This document shows, in pieces, positions 42,441 to 52,825 of a DNA stretch of 64,000 nt; positions within the stretch are counted from its first letter, which is position 1, and each line of letters starts with the position of its first letter. Source of the stretch: Neoceratodus forsteri (taxonomy: Eukaryota; Chordata; Ceratodontiformes; Ceratodontidae). The notes under the pieces were generated by a model. That model did no database searches. It had not been told where the DNA came from and worked only from the letters and a program-made list of their open reading frames with translations. Position numbers and translations under genes: made by a program. Location: contig CM057452.1 of the NCBI GenBank assembly GCA_016271365.2, forward strand, positions 825,064,001-825,128,000, given 5' to 3'.

Positions 42441-43640
42441 AAAAATGACTGTTTTATGAGCATGCGTAGCGCTGTTCCTATGCACGCTTGTAAGTTCACA
42501 AATTTTCAATATGTTCATTCCAGATTTTCAACATTGCCATTTTACCACACCTCCTTATGAGCAGCACAGCTGTCATTTCTCACATCTCACCCAAAATGTG
42601 TTTCTGCATATGTAGCTCACAATGACACAGTCGGTGTGCAAAATCAATGCTTGGGAGAGATTAAGAAAATCACAGTGACTCTGTTCATGAGCAGAGGTGT
42701 TAAAATGGCTATGTTAAAAATTTGGTGAAAAAAATTCCCAAAAATGACTGTTTTACGAACATGTGTTGCGCTGTTCCTACGCACGCTCGTAAGTTAAAAA
42801 ATGTTCAATATTTTCACTCCAGAATTTCAACATTGCCATTTTACCACACCTCCTTATGAACAGTACAGCTGTCATTTTTCACATCTCACCCAAAACATGT
42901 TTCCACCCATGTAGCACACAATGGCGCAGTCAGTGTGCAAAATCAATGTTCGGGACAGATTAAGAAAATCACAGTGACACTGTTCATGTGCAGAGGTGTT
43001 AAAATGGCTATTTTAAAAATTTGGTGAAAAAAGTCCACAAAATGACTGTATTATGAGCGACCATTACGCAGTTTCCACGCACCCTTGTAACTTCATGGAT
43101 TTCTAATATTTTCAGTCCAGATTTTCACCACTGGCATTTTTCCACACTTCCTTATGAACAGTACAGCTGTCATTTTTCACACCATGTCCAAAATGTGTTT
43201 TCACACTTCCAGCGCAGAAATGCGTGGTTGCAGTGGGAAATCACTGTTCGGGACAGATTAAGAAAATCACAGTGACACTGTTCATGAGTGGAGGTTCCAA
43301 AATCCCTGTGTTGACAATCTGCTGTAAAAAATCCCCAAACTAATTGCATTACAGGTGAACGTTGCACATTTTCTACGCACGCTCATGACTTCCTTCACCA
43401 TTTTTTTAAATATTTTCACTGCAGAATTTCAACATTGCCATTTTTTGTACCTCACCATGAACAGTACAGCTGTAATTTTTCACATCCTGTTCAAAATGTG
43501 TTTTCGCACCTGTGGTGCCAAATGGGGTAGTCACTGTGCGAAATTAGCTTTCGGCTAACAAACTGATATTGCCACTGTTCATAAAGTGGGCATCACAAAA
43601 AACCCATGTTGAAAATTTGGAGTGAAAATGCCAATGAATG
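42421..43640. repeat. ~298-bp satellite, about four units
   Basis: The marker AATTTGGTG (variants AATCTGCTG, AATTTGGAG) occurs at 42421, 42719, 43018, 43317 and 43614: spacings 298, 299, 299 and 297. Units share TCAACATTGCCATTTTACC and CAGCTGTCATTTTTCACA. Later units are more diverged. No coding sequence. Confidence 0.92.
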
Positions 43641-43674
43641 CCTGAGGCATTAGGGCTTTATGACCATAATGCCC

Positions 43675-43997
43675 CAGCCTGCAGAGATTGACAGGCATTA
43701 GGGGTGTGACTTGGGATTCTCGCCTGTAATGCTCATACCATTTCACACCCTGCAGCCAGTGAGAGGCATCGAGGTGTGCCTTGGACTCTTCAGCCCCAAA
43801 GTTCACCCCATTTTCCTATACAGGACCTGTCTCACCATATTTTCTGATGGAATGGGGTGAGCATAAGGGCCAAAGACCCCAAGGGGCACCGTGACACTTG
43901 TCAGTGTCTACAGGGTAAGGTGTAGTGAAATGGTGTGGCCGTTATGCCTGATGACCCAAAGGCACACCCAAATGCCTGTCAGTCTCTGAAGGGTGGT
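43675..43997. repeat. Long imperfect palindrome (foldback element 3)
   Basis: The ~320-bp block folds on itself about a centre near 43830. GAGATTGACAGGCATTAGGG at the left pairs with CCCAAATGCCTGTCAGTCTC at the right. Inside, GGCATCGAGGTGTGCCTTGG pairs with CCAAGGGGCACCGTGACAC. TTTCACACCCTGCAG pairs with CTACAGGGTAAGGTG. It directly follows the 298-bp satellite. No transposase. Confidence 0.8.
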
Positions 43998-44335
43998 GGT
44001 GGGGTTGGCTTCAGTTCAGTACTTCATTGCCATTCCTATTATGCAGCTCTCTAACTCCTACACTACCAATGCCAATGTCAGCAAGCAAACATTCGGCATT
44101 GACAAATGCTTGTTAGATATGCATACAATAAAATCAACATGTGAGGACTATGTACAACTTAACCAATTTACATATACACATGAATAAGCTATATATTTTC
44201 ATATTATGTACATTTGCCTATTAACATATACCCACATATATACTTTATACATACTCACTCAGAGATGAATTCATAACCATGTGCACACAATAAATCCATA
44301 CAGTTGTACTTGACTTTAACACTTTGGGTATAAAG
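43998..44335. other. Unassigned AT-rich sequence
   Basis: No gene or named repeat recognised. Confidence 0.4.
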
Positions 44336-45135
44336 TGAGGACTTAGCCAGAGCTAAGGTGATGGGGGTAGGTTGTGAGGGCTTGGCCAAACTAGGATGGT
44401 GTGAGAGGAGTAGAACAGCCAGATGGGCCTATCCCCCTCCTCAGATGCAAGAACCCTGCAAGAGGAAAGGATAGGAGTAGTTAGGGACAGAACTGATGAT
44501 GGAGAGGAGTTCAGTAGCCAGATGGGCCTGACCCCCCCTTCTGGATGCAAGAACAAAACAAAGAGAATAGTGGGGGGATAGTTAGGGAAAGAATTGGTGG
44601 ATATAAATTCTGGTAACATGGAACATGTAAAGAGAAGGGTGATGCAAAATAGAGTGCAGATGTGGCATGTTGTGGAAGGGATAGGTGATGTTTGGGATCG
44701 GGAGGGGGCAGAGATTAAATAAGAAGGGAAGCCCATGTGTAATTACAGAAGGGGGATATGTAGCATTGAAGAAGGTGGGATAGTGAACGGGTAGACAGAG
44801 CAGAATGGATGTCTAGGGGTGATGGAGTTCCAAGTGTTTGGAAAGTGATAGGAGAAGGCAGCTCTACCAGAAGTTGAAGATTGGGAGGGGAAGGCGAGGG
44901 TCCTATGAGTGGAGTTGTGAAGTAAGTAGAGGGGTGTAGGAGGGAGAGAGAGTAGGGAGTGGAGGTATGGAGGCAGAGAGCCAAGCCAGAACTTACCAAT
45001 TAAAGAAGTGCAATGGCAAGGCATCTGGCACTGAGAGAGGGAAAGAAAAGAGAGGTGTAGAGGTTACAGTGGTGGGTACGAGGCAGACAATTAAGGGCAA
45101 AACAGCAGAAGGAGTTGAATAGTGTGTCCAGTCTG
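44336..45135 (-). pseudogene. LINE C-terminal fragment (same group as 30908-35550), minus strand
   Basis: Minus-strand frames carry CTSLIGKFWLGSLPPYLHS and SGRAAFSYHFPNTWNS (45024-44840). These parallel the C-terminal block of the 4.6-kb LINE and of the 25618-26395 copy. A repeated segment with GCCAGATGGGCCT occurs twice (44416 and 44517). Broken by stops and frame changes. Confidence 0.6.
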
Positions 45136-45149
45136 ATAAGGGTAAAATT

Positions 45150-45335
45150 GTTTACCTAAATGCCTTTATTTCCCATTGCTAAGTACACTTTCACTGAAAG
45201 CTTAATTTATCTGTCATTGTCACCAACTGTATTGTTTTTGGTTGTAACGCTCCCAGGTCATGCTTGAAAACAGGCAAATGTTTGTCTAGTGCACCTTACC
45301 TGGTTAATAAATACTAAATAAATAAATCAGTGACT
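45150..45335 (+). mobile_element. LINE 3' UTR and tail, plus strand
   Basis: CCCATTGCTAAGTACACTTTC resembles TCAATGCTAAGTATTTTC at 40960 in the deleted LINE. It ends in GGTTAATAAATACTAAATAAATAAA. Confidence 0.5.
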
Positions 45336-45584
45336 CTGTACACTGACTGGCTGAAATCACCTTAGTCATCAATAATGAATGCCATAGATAGCTGGAGCTA
45401 TAAATGTGTGACTGGTACAGGCGGATCCATTAGTAGTACTGCAATCATTGGCTATACTAGTACTATTTTCCCCATCCCCATTGATACCCAATCCAGACTT
45501 GCCTGAGGAAATAAATGTGTTTGGCTTGGAGATTAAGCCCATATAAACTCCTATCACCCTGTCCCCCCACCACCACCAAGCGAG
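45336..45584. other. Unassigned sequence
   Basis: No gene or repeat recognised between the LINE tail and the pentanucleotide repeat. Confidence 0.35.
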
Positions 45585-45648
45585 GTAGTATAGTATATAT
45601 AGTATAGTATAGTATAGTATAGTATAGTATAGTATAGTATAGTATAGT
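45585..45648. repeat. (TATAG)n pentanucleotide repeat
   Basis: About 11 units of AGTAT run directly into the 5' end of the SINE at 45645. Confidence 0.92.
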
Positions 45649-45834
45649 GGTTAAGAGCACTGAGCTGCAAACCTAAAGAACTAGATTTGAATCCCACAGC
45701 CCCCACCTGCATACTGTGTGACCATGAGCAAGTGACTTAACTTTCCTGTGCTCCCAGGATGCACATGGAAACAAGCCTTGGCTTTGTGTGCCTTTCCTGA
45801 CCAAAAACTGTAAAGCAAATACAAATAAATAAAA
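45645..45834 (+). mobile_element. Composite SINE: tRNA-like head, CORE/MIR body, LINE tail A
   Basis: TAGTGGTTAAGAGCACTGAGC includes an A-box-like start; GATTTGAATCCCA resembles a B box. CTGTGTGACCATGAGCAAGT and GACTTAACTTTCCTGTGC match the CORE/MIR body. Then CCCAGGATGCACATGGAAAC and GCCTTGGCTTTGTGTGCC match the 3' tail of the 4.6-kb LINE (35480-35530), ending in AAATAAATAAA. A SINE that borrows a LINE tail is expected to be copied by that LINE's machinery. All three modules are visible; the link to that LINE is inference. Confidence 0.75.
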
Positions 45835-45864
45835 CTTGGGACTGGCAAGGACCAAGTACATTTC

Positions 45865-45970
45865 AGTCAATCAATCAAAAATGTTGTATTTTACCAGGTG
45901 AAGCACCTTAGAGTGAACTCATTTACAAGATGGACATGGGCAGGTACATGATCAAACACAGAATAATATT
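45865..45970 (-). mobile_element. LINE tail (tail family C), minus strand
   Basis: TTTTACCAGGTGAAGCACCTTAGAG resembles the tail at 41046. Only the end is present. 45971-46246 is unassigned. Confidence 0.45.
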
Positions 45971-46246
45971 ACAAAAACTGGGTTGGTGATCAGACACGTT
46001 TGATCACTAGTGGTTGTTGTAACTTGTGTGCAATATAACTACTTATGCCTGTGCTTGTCCTTCTTGTGGAAGGGAGCAGTAATACCAATCACACCAAAAC
46101 CCAAGCAATTGACACAAAAAAGCTGCTGTAAATAAAAATCAGAGTATCAATGTTACTGAAGAAAGACAAGCTCCTGTAAACTGAAGCAGAATCCCATTTG
46201 AGATTAACTATGGAATTTAAGCAAAGCCATCATGTGTAAATAAATT

Positions 46247-46446
46247 GTTCGATATGCTTACGCAACTAAATGAGATAATATGAGATGGTGCTTGTGTATC
46301 TTGATTTGCTTTGTGGGTTTCCACCTTTCTATCCATGGGATATGCCACCCTGTAGGGGTACAATGCAAGGAAACCTAGAGAAGGGTTCCCCCCCGCATGT
46401 GCGGGGACGAATGAGTCAGCTAAAGGTAGGTTAGGAAGAGGCCCAC
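46247..46446 (-). repeat. B2 repeat of element II
   Basis: Matches B1 at 46602-46800 over the full 199 bp with about 85% identity by eye. Confidence 0.85.
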
Positions 46447-46492
46447 GGGGAAGAGAGACGAGCTGCTGGAGGAGGAGGGGTGGATGGTGGGT

Positions 46493-46601
46493 AATGAAAA
46501 AGAATTCTGGCAAAGCCCAGGATGTTGTGACGCTTTAAACTTGATGGGGGAGTGATGTTTGTTGCTCCGCCCATCGAACCATGGGCTTAAAGCCCTCCCA
46601 T
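46493..46601 (-). repeat. A2 repeat of element II
   Basis: Matches A1 at 58724-58834. It directly abuts B1, with the junction at 46601/46602. Confidence 0.88.
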
Positions 46602-46800
46602 TTGATGTGCTTACACAACTGAACAAGATGATATGAGATGGTGCTTGCGTAACTTTATTTGCTTTGTGGCTTTCCACCTCTCTATCTGTGGGATATACCA
46701 CCCTGTAGGAGTACGATGCAAGGAACCCTAGAGGAGGATTCCCCTCCTACAGGTGCACGAATGAATGAGTTGGCTAGAGGTAGGTTAGGAAGAAGCCCAC
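46602..46800 (-). repeat. B1 repeat of element II
   Basis: Inner copy of the B block. Sequence enters the internal region at 46801. Confidence 0.85.
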
Positions 46801-49800
46801 AAAGAATACCCAAAGATGTCAAGCTTTGAAGATGCGAGTATGATGACTGAATTCTGTGAGAAGAAGGGCTAACTTCCTGAGGAGAGAGGCGAAAGCCAGG
46901 CCACCATCCACCTCCATCCAACAGTGGAACCTAACTAACTAACTGAGAATGCACTTACTCTAACTAATACTATGACCATTGGCATGGAGGAGTGGAAAAA
47001 CCCCCTTTGAGGAGGAAACCTCTGGGGATCCAAGGCCTGGGTCACCTTCCCTCTAGGCTGATGATGTTTGATTTGAGGGCATATGTTAGTAGAAAGAATG
47101 GTTCATAGATGAGGGATATAAGCAAGGAGGATGATGATAGGCTAAGGAAAACTCAAAAGAAGCATAGATAAAATAAGGAACATAAGGTAGTAAGGGTCCG
47201 AAGGAGGATATGCTACAGTAGTCAATGAGAGATAGTAGATCAGAGGAGCAAGGCTGGGAGGGAGTAAATCCATGTATGAGACAAAGGAGCAAGGGGTATC
47301 CAGATGTGCTCATGAGGAGATTCCAGATGTGCTGATGAGGAGACAATGATAATGCAGACTGACTTGATTAAGCGATGCAAGTGAGCATATACTGAGATTG
47401 AAGAGGCATGTTTGATTATGCGATGTAAGTGATTAGACTGTGAACGATTAGACCTTGAGGTTGTTGTCGATGAGGTAGTATGGAATTCAATGATAGGAAT
47501 GTTCAAGTAAATGATGTCAAGATATAAACCATGAGGTAATACAGAGTGAATGATAACTGGATTCATGAACTTGATATGACTGGAGTTATGAACTCGATAC
47601 ATGCAGCAGGGTGACTGCGGCTGATAGGTGGCATTGCAATTATGGTAGGTATGCCCAAAAAAGAATATCGAGAGCAGGCCAAGAGTGGAGGGAAGCATGG
47701 ATATCCGGAACTGAACTGGAAGAGGAGGATACAGGACAGAACCGAAAATGAACTGGCACGAAGGAAGTAAAGGAATTAGGCACCTTGAAAGGAGGTAGAT
47801 TCTGAGGTCAAGAAGGGAGTTCCAGAACCAGAGGCAACTCAGGTGAAGCAATCAAGGATCAAAACTGAATGAGGTACGATGAGGAGTGAGCAAAATTGGA
47901 TGAAGTATGATGACGAGTGAAGTGAAGCATGGAAGGAAGCCATGATGGCTGAATCCTGAAGAGCTGGTACGGAACTGGAAGAAGAGGAGACAGGAATGAA
48001 CAGGAAAAGAATATGAATGAAGGAATCAGACTCAATGGAGCGATACAAAAAATGATGCACCTCAAAAGGAGGCAAGCACTGAGGCCAAGAAGTTGCATCA
48101 GGAACCAGAGGATCTATGAACCAGAAGGCAAGCGCAGGACAGCAATCAAGGGGAGTCAAAGCGGACAAAATACAATGAGGAGGGAAGCCAAGAGTGGAAA
48201 GAATCCACGACAGTCAGGATGAGAATAAGTGCTAGGTTGATGAAGGGAACAGGCATGGATAAGGTATGAAGAGTGATGGACGCCATGAAGGCAGGTGCTG
48301 GAGAGCGAGGTAGGGAAGGATGAAGGACTATAGGGAGGGCAATAGGGTAGCATAGAACCCAGCTGGAACTGGAGGAGAACTGCACGGGGTCGAGTCAGAT
48401 CAGGCACTACACAATTCAGGATAGGCATGGCCAGACGGAGCAAGGGAACAGCACAGACTCAGCAGCAAACCATGCTAAGGCATGCCAAGAGAGGGATTAA
48501 ATGAGATTAGCAGGTCAAGGCCAGGCATCACGGAGCTGAGGGGCTAAGTAGATGAAGAATCACTGATGAAGGGATCGACGACGGACAACATGGAGCAAGT
48601 AGACTCCAGGAAAGTGGAAGGCTCCGCAAGGGAGCAGGAGGGTGAACTGGATGAGGTGGCACGTAGGTCCGGGTCGATGAAAGGTCAGATGGAGTCAGCC
48701 ATGGAAGGCCAGAGGATATGAATGGCAAAGTAAATGAATGATAAATCGTGGCATGATGAGATAGAAACCATTACTAGATTAAAACCAGGACGGCTGAGTT
48801 TGCTGAAAGAGCCGAGGAGAGGGAGCAGAACGAGGGCACACCAAAGAAGGAGTAGTTGATGGGAAAAGTGAGGTAGGAAAAAACAAAGCCCAGAGTCAAT
48901 GGAATTAGATGAGCATGAGATGACCAAGCCGATTGGCTGCAGAGAGAGCGAGAGCCATACAAAACACTGGAGATATACAAATTATCAAACCAAGTAAAGA
49001 GAAGGGTGAGGAGAAACATGGTCAAAAAGGTCTGAATACCACAAGGAATAGACAGGGGAAGCATACATACCTGTTGAAACTGGTGAATGCAAGCAGAACT
49101 ACAGGGCATATCCTCAGAGTGGAGGGAGGAGATAAGGGGAAACATCAGAAAACACCAAGATACACAGAAGGCAATAATCAGCATGCAGACCGGTCTACTA
49201 GGTGAGAGACTGGAAACTAAGAGGGGTTAGACCTGTAGTGCAGAATTAGACAGACTCCCAAGGGAAACTAGTACCGAGGATAACACAAAAGGATACAGCT
49301 GGTAGCTTTCAGTTTCTTGCATTTCAGGATGATAAGGTAGACAAAGGTGAAGGAAATAGAGGCAGCATTCAAAATCTGGCAAGCTGCATGGTCAGAAAGA
49401 TCAGAGAGGTGGCCACGGTGGAAGACCCCAAGGATTGGGAACTGTTTGGTGCGGGAGTAGGCATGCTGGTGCACTGGGGGGTTGCAGAGCCATGCAGTGG
49501 CTGGAGGAGCTGGGACTGCAGCTGCTACCAGTTGGAGTGGCATGAAACCTGAAGCAGGGAGCATAAGATCAATTGAGAGGTACGTGACTGAGCAAGGTGA
49601 GGAAGTAAACACTGAGGCTGATAAGGCAGGAACATGAATTAGGAATGAGTAGATCTGGATGTGTGGGTGATGAGAGATCAGAGGAGTCAATAGAGTGATG
49701 CAAGAAATGATGCTCCTCAAAAGGAGATATACTCTGAGGCCAAGAAGGTATGGCTGGGACCAGAAGGTATGTGAACTAGAGGGGTGAGACACCTGATAGA

Positions 49801-50473
49801 GCAATGTGACCAAATAGACTTCTCGAAAGAAGGTAGAGCCGGAAATGGATAGAGCGTTGTGATGAAGTATGCTCCTCGAAATGAGGTAGATTTGGAAATG
49901 AATGTGAAAGAAACTTGAGTGATAGTTGATAGCCTCCAGCCAGCCCATAACAAGGGGTGATGGACAGGAAGGCATGGCCAGGAATGAAGACAGAGTTGAA
50001 TCAAGGTGACGGACACTGCAGGCTAGAGGAAGCAGCCAAGGCATATCAATAGAGTGATTGAAAGAGATGAGCAGGTTGAGGTGAGATATGATGGAATGCA
50101 AGCAAATCTGATGATAAGGAGTGAAACCACGACGGGAGTAAATTCAAAACAGCTGATGCCAGAATGTATGCAGGAAAGGAGGCTCAATGAGATAAGAAAT
50201 GGGTAATGAGGACCGGAAACAGGAACCTGATACATGGGCAAGAGGGCTTCAGATCAATGAGGTGGCATGAGAGGTGTGATAGGTATGCCCAAAAAGAAAT
50301 TTCAAATGCAGGTCAGACGGAGTCGGTGGGGATGAGAAAAGGCACCAGGATGAGGAAGGTAAAAATAGGAAGCAGATGAGGTACAGTGATGGATGGAAGC
50401 CAATGAGGCAGGCACTGGAAAGCGAGGCATGAAAGGAGGAATGATGGTAGGAGGTCAATGGGGTAGCGTAGGA
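46801..50473 (-). other. Internal region of element II, left part: purine-rich, irregularly repetitive
   Basis: 46870-47060 matches the internal region of element I near 37670-37850 (CCACCTCCATCCAACA, then TCTGGGGATCCAAGG). From 47060 on, words such as CTCAAAAGGAGG, CTGAGG(C/T)CAAGAAG and ATGATGAGGAG recur at irregular spacing (47784, 48061, 49716, 49875). Minus-strand frames stay open for long stretches (47851-47240 and 50101-49268) and encode Ser/Leu/Ile/His-rich low-complexity protein with no recognised domain. I treat these as composition-driven rather than genes. Confidence 0.5.
50458..50473. repeat. 5' target-site duplication of the nested LINE
   Basis: ATGGGGTAGCGTAGGA here; ATGGGGTAGCATAAGA at 56925-56940. 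Fourteen of 16 bases match and both differences are G/A transitions. A related sequence, GGGTAGCATAGAACCCAGC near 48346, shows how the uninterrupted site reads. Confidence 0.85.
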
Positions 50474-50657
50474 GATCACGTGATGCAGGGTTCCTGGTAG
50501 CAGCACTGAAATGGAACTCCGATACCTCGCTTCTCTTCAGCTTAGTTTTATGCAATAACTGAAGGAAACACTGCTTAGTATAGCACCAGGTGGACCCCCG
50601 AGCTATAGTGTCTGTTCTGCAGATAAATCGGCTTTGTGGTTGGCTACAATTGTCGCG

Positions 50658-51522
50658 ATGGAGGCCGACATGACGCAGGCCTTGCCTAAGCACACACCAC
50701 CGGCTACACCGGAAAAGACACCCAAGAAACAATGGCCTCAAGTGACTGTTTCTAGCAAGTCAAATCCTTCAACCTCTGCCGCGACCCCATTAACAGAGGA
50801 TCGTTTTCTACAAGAAATGCTGCCCTTTAAAGAAACTCTCTCCGACATCTCGACGCAGTTGAAATCCCTCTGTAGTGATCTCAATGGCCTTACGAGGAGG
50901 GTGGGATATACAGAGGCCCGTTTGGTCTCCTTGGAGAAGTGGAGACGAAAAACGGAGCCTGGAATAGCACATCTACACCAGCAAATTCACAAATTACAGC
51001 TCAAAACTGAAGATTTGGAAGGCAGGAGCCGACGGAATAATATCCTGAACCTCTGTTTACCAGAATCGGAGGAGGGGGCCAATATCATTTCCTTTCTGCA
51101 GAGGTTCCTACAAAAAGTGGTAGACCCTTCCCCTCTTAGCTCCAGCTTCCAAATTGAAAGAGCGCATCACTCTCTCAGGCCACGACCCCCTCCAGAAGCC
51201 CCCCCCCAAGCCAGTCATCGTGAAATTCCTCAGTTTTGTGGAAAAGCAGCATGTTCTCACCAAAGTCAAAGAGCTACAGAAAATCGTGTGGGAGAGTGCA
51301 GCCCTCAGGATAACACAGGACTTGCCTTTGGAAACATGCCAGAAGCGAACTACCTTTCACTCCACTGTCAGTAAATTAATCGCCGCTGGAATCCCCTTCA
51401 GTATGCTGTATCCGGCTAAACTCCCCGTGTCAGTACCAGGAACCTGGCTCGTTTATGACACACCTGAGCAAGCAGCATCGGCTCTAACTACAAGATTGCC
51501 TAATCTCTTTAAAGAGGGCTGA
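50658..51522 (+). pseudogene. L1/Tx1-type ORF1 (RNA-binding protein), one frameshift
   Basis: The ATG at 50658 opens a Pro/Thr-rich basic N-terminus (to about residue 45), then a long amphipathic coiled coil (residues 50-125, with QLKSLCSDLNGLTRRVGYTE). DLEGRSRRNN is the classic start of the RRM-like domain. At a C9 run (51199-51207) the frame shifts by one base. Downstream PKPVIVKFLSFVEKQHVL and the C-terminal domain follow to the TGA at 51520-51522 (total about 288 codons). In L1-group elements this protein forms trimers that coat LINE RNA. Homopolymer position means the shift could be a sequencing error. Confidence 0.88.
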
Positions 51523-52825
51523 ACTTTTAAAATGGAGCTTTGTTGCTCCTTGTAGTTAATGCAAAGGATTGTGATTAGTTTACAGTACCTGTTGAATGTT
51601 GTAGAATATTTCACTCTGTCAGGCCCATATGGGAGGCTTCTAGTTCATTTTGATCCAATAGACTATGTTCAGCGGAGCATCGTAGGTCAAGGGGGCTCTA
51701 GAGACCTTTTGTTTCATAGTAGAAACCTTTTTTCGATGGGGGTGGTTTCCTAATTGAGAAGTAGGCAAGGATCGACTTGGGTACCCTCCTTTTCTTCCCC
51801 CAGCCAGTTTCTCGGGCAATGGAAGTCGCAGGGCTCAGGTCAGCTACTCCTGTCTGTAATTTGTAATTTTGCTGTTTGGGATGCCACTATTCATGTACTG
51901 GTCAGTGTCATAGGTGGCATCACCAGGGCTAAATGTATTTTTTTTGTAGTTGAACAAGTGCCCTAATTAGTTATGTTGATCCTGAGGTGGCTTGCTACTT
52001 CTGTTTGGATAACTCCTATTAGGGTTTATGTCCTCTTTTTAGAAGCATTTATTTGGGGGAAAGTCAGTGTCCTGGCAAAGTCAGGGTGATTTTAACAAGA
52101 GGCTGAATTTGTTTGTACCTTTTTTCTTTTTTAGAGTACCCCATTTAAATTCAGCCAGGAGATATTTGCAGAGTGGCTCTGGATCGCTGGCTTCCCTTAG
52201 TTCAAGTGAGGTCCCTTATTATAACAGTGTTAAGATACATTGAGTTGGGGGGAGCGGGGTGCGGGGCTCCGGGTTGGAGCAGGCTCATGAAAAGCTGCAT
52301 AGCGTACCAGTTTGGGGGGGGGGTGATGGCATTTTAGAGTTTCTTTATTTTACCTCTCTTTGCATCAGATGCCCATTAGTTCAGAGGTTAACCACAATGT
52401 TTTGTGATCTGCAAGTGTTAGCGGTCCAATCTTTTTTTCTTTTATATATTATCGGTATAACAATCGCCATCTGGGTTTGGTCAATCACTATGATGCCACA
52501 CAGGTACAGACTTGTTCAGATTTGGGGTGAGAGGCCTAATGTAAATAGTTATGGAGATTTATTAAAGGGGGGAGGAAGGGGCTTTATTGAACTCCAGGGT
52601 GTCGGCACTCTTACTAAACACCTTAGTTACTCCTCGAATAGAGGACTTAAAGTTAAATAATGTCTTGGATATTGTGCCTTATATTTTTATATTGGCTTTG
52701 TTAACTTCTAATTATACTGTTATAGGGTGGGACGGCTGGGGGGTTGAGTGGGGATGGAGTGTGCCTTATGGGATTGGATTATGGGAGGTTGAAAGCTTTA
52801 TGGTTGATATCTGTTGTTGATAAAA

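Noticed and set aside
47240..50101. Long minus-strand open frames as host genes
   Set aside because: Low-complexity Ser/Leu/His-rich products from a pyrimidine-rich strand, no domains, and located inside a mobile element.
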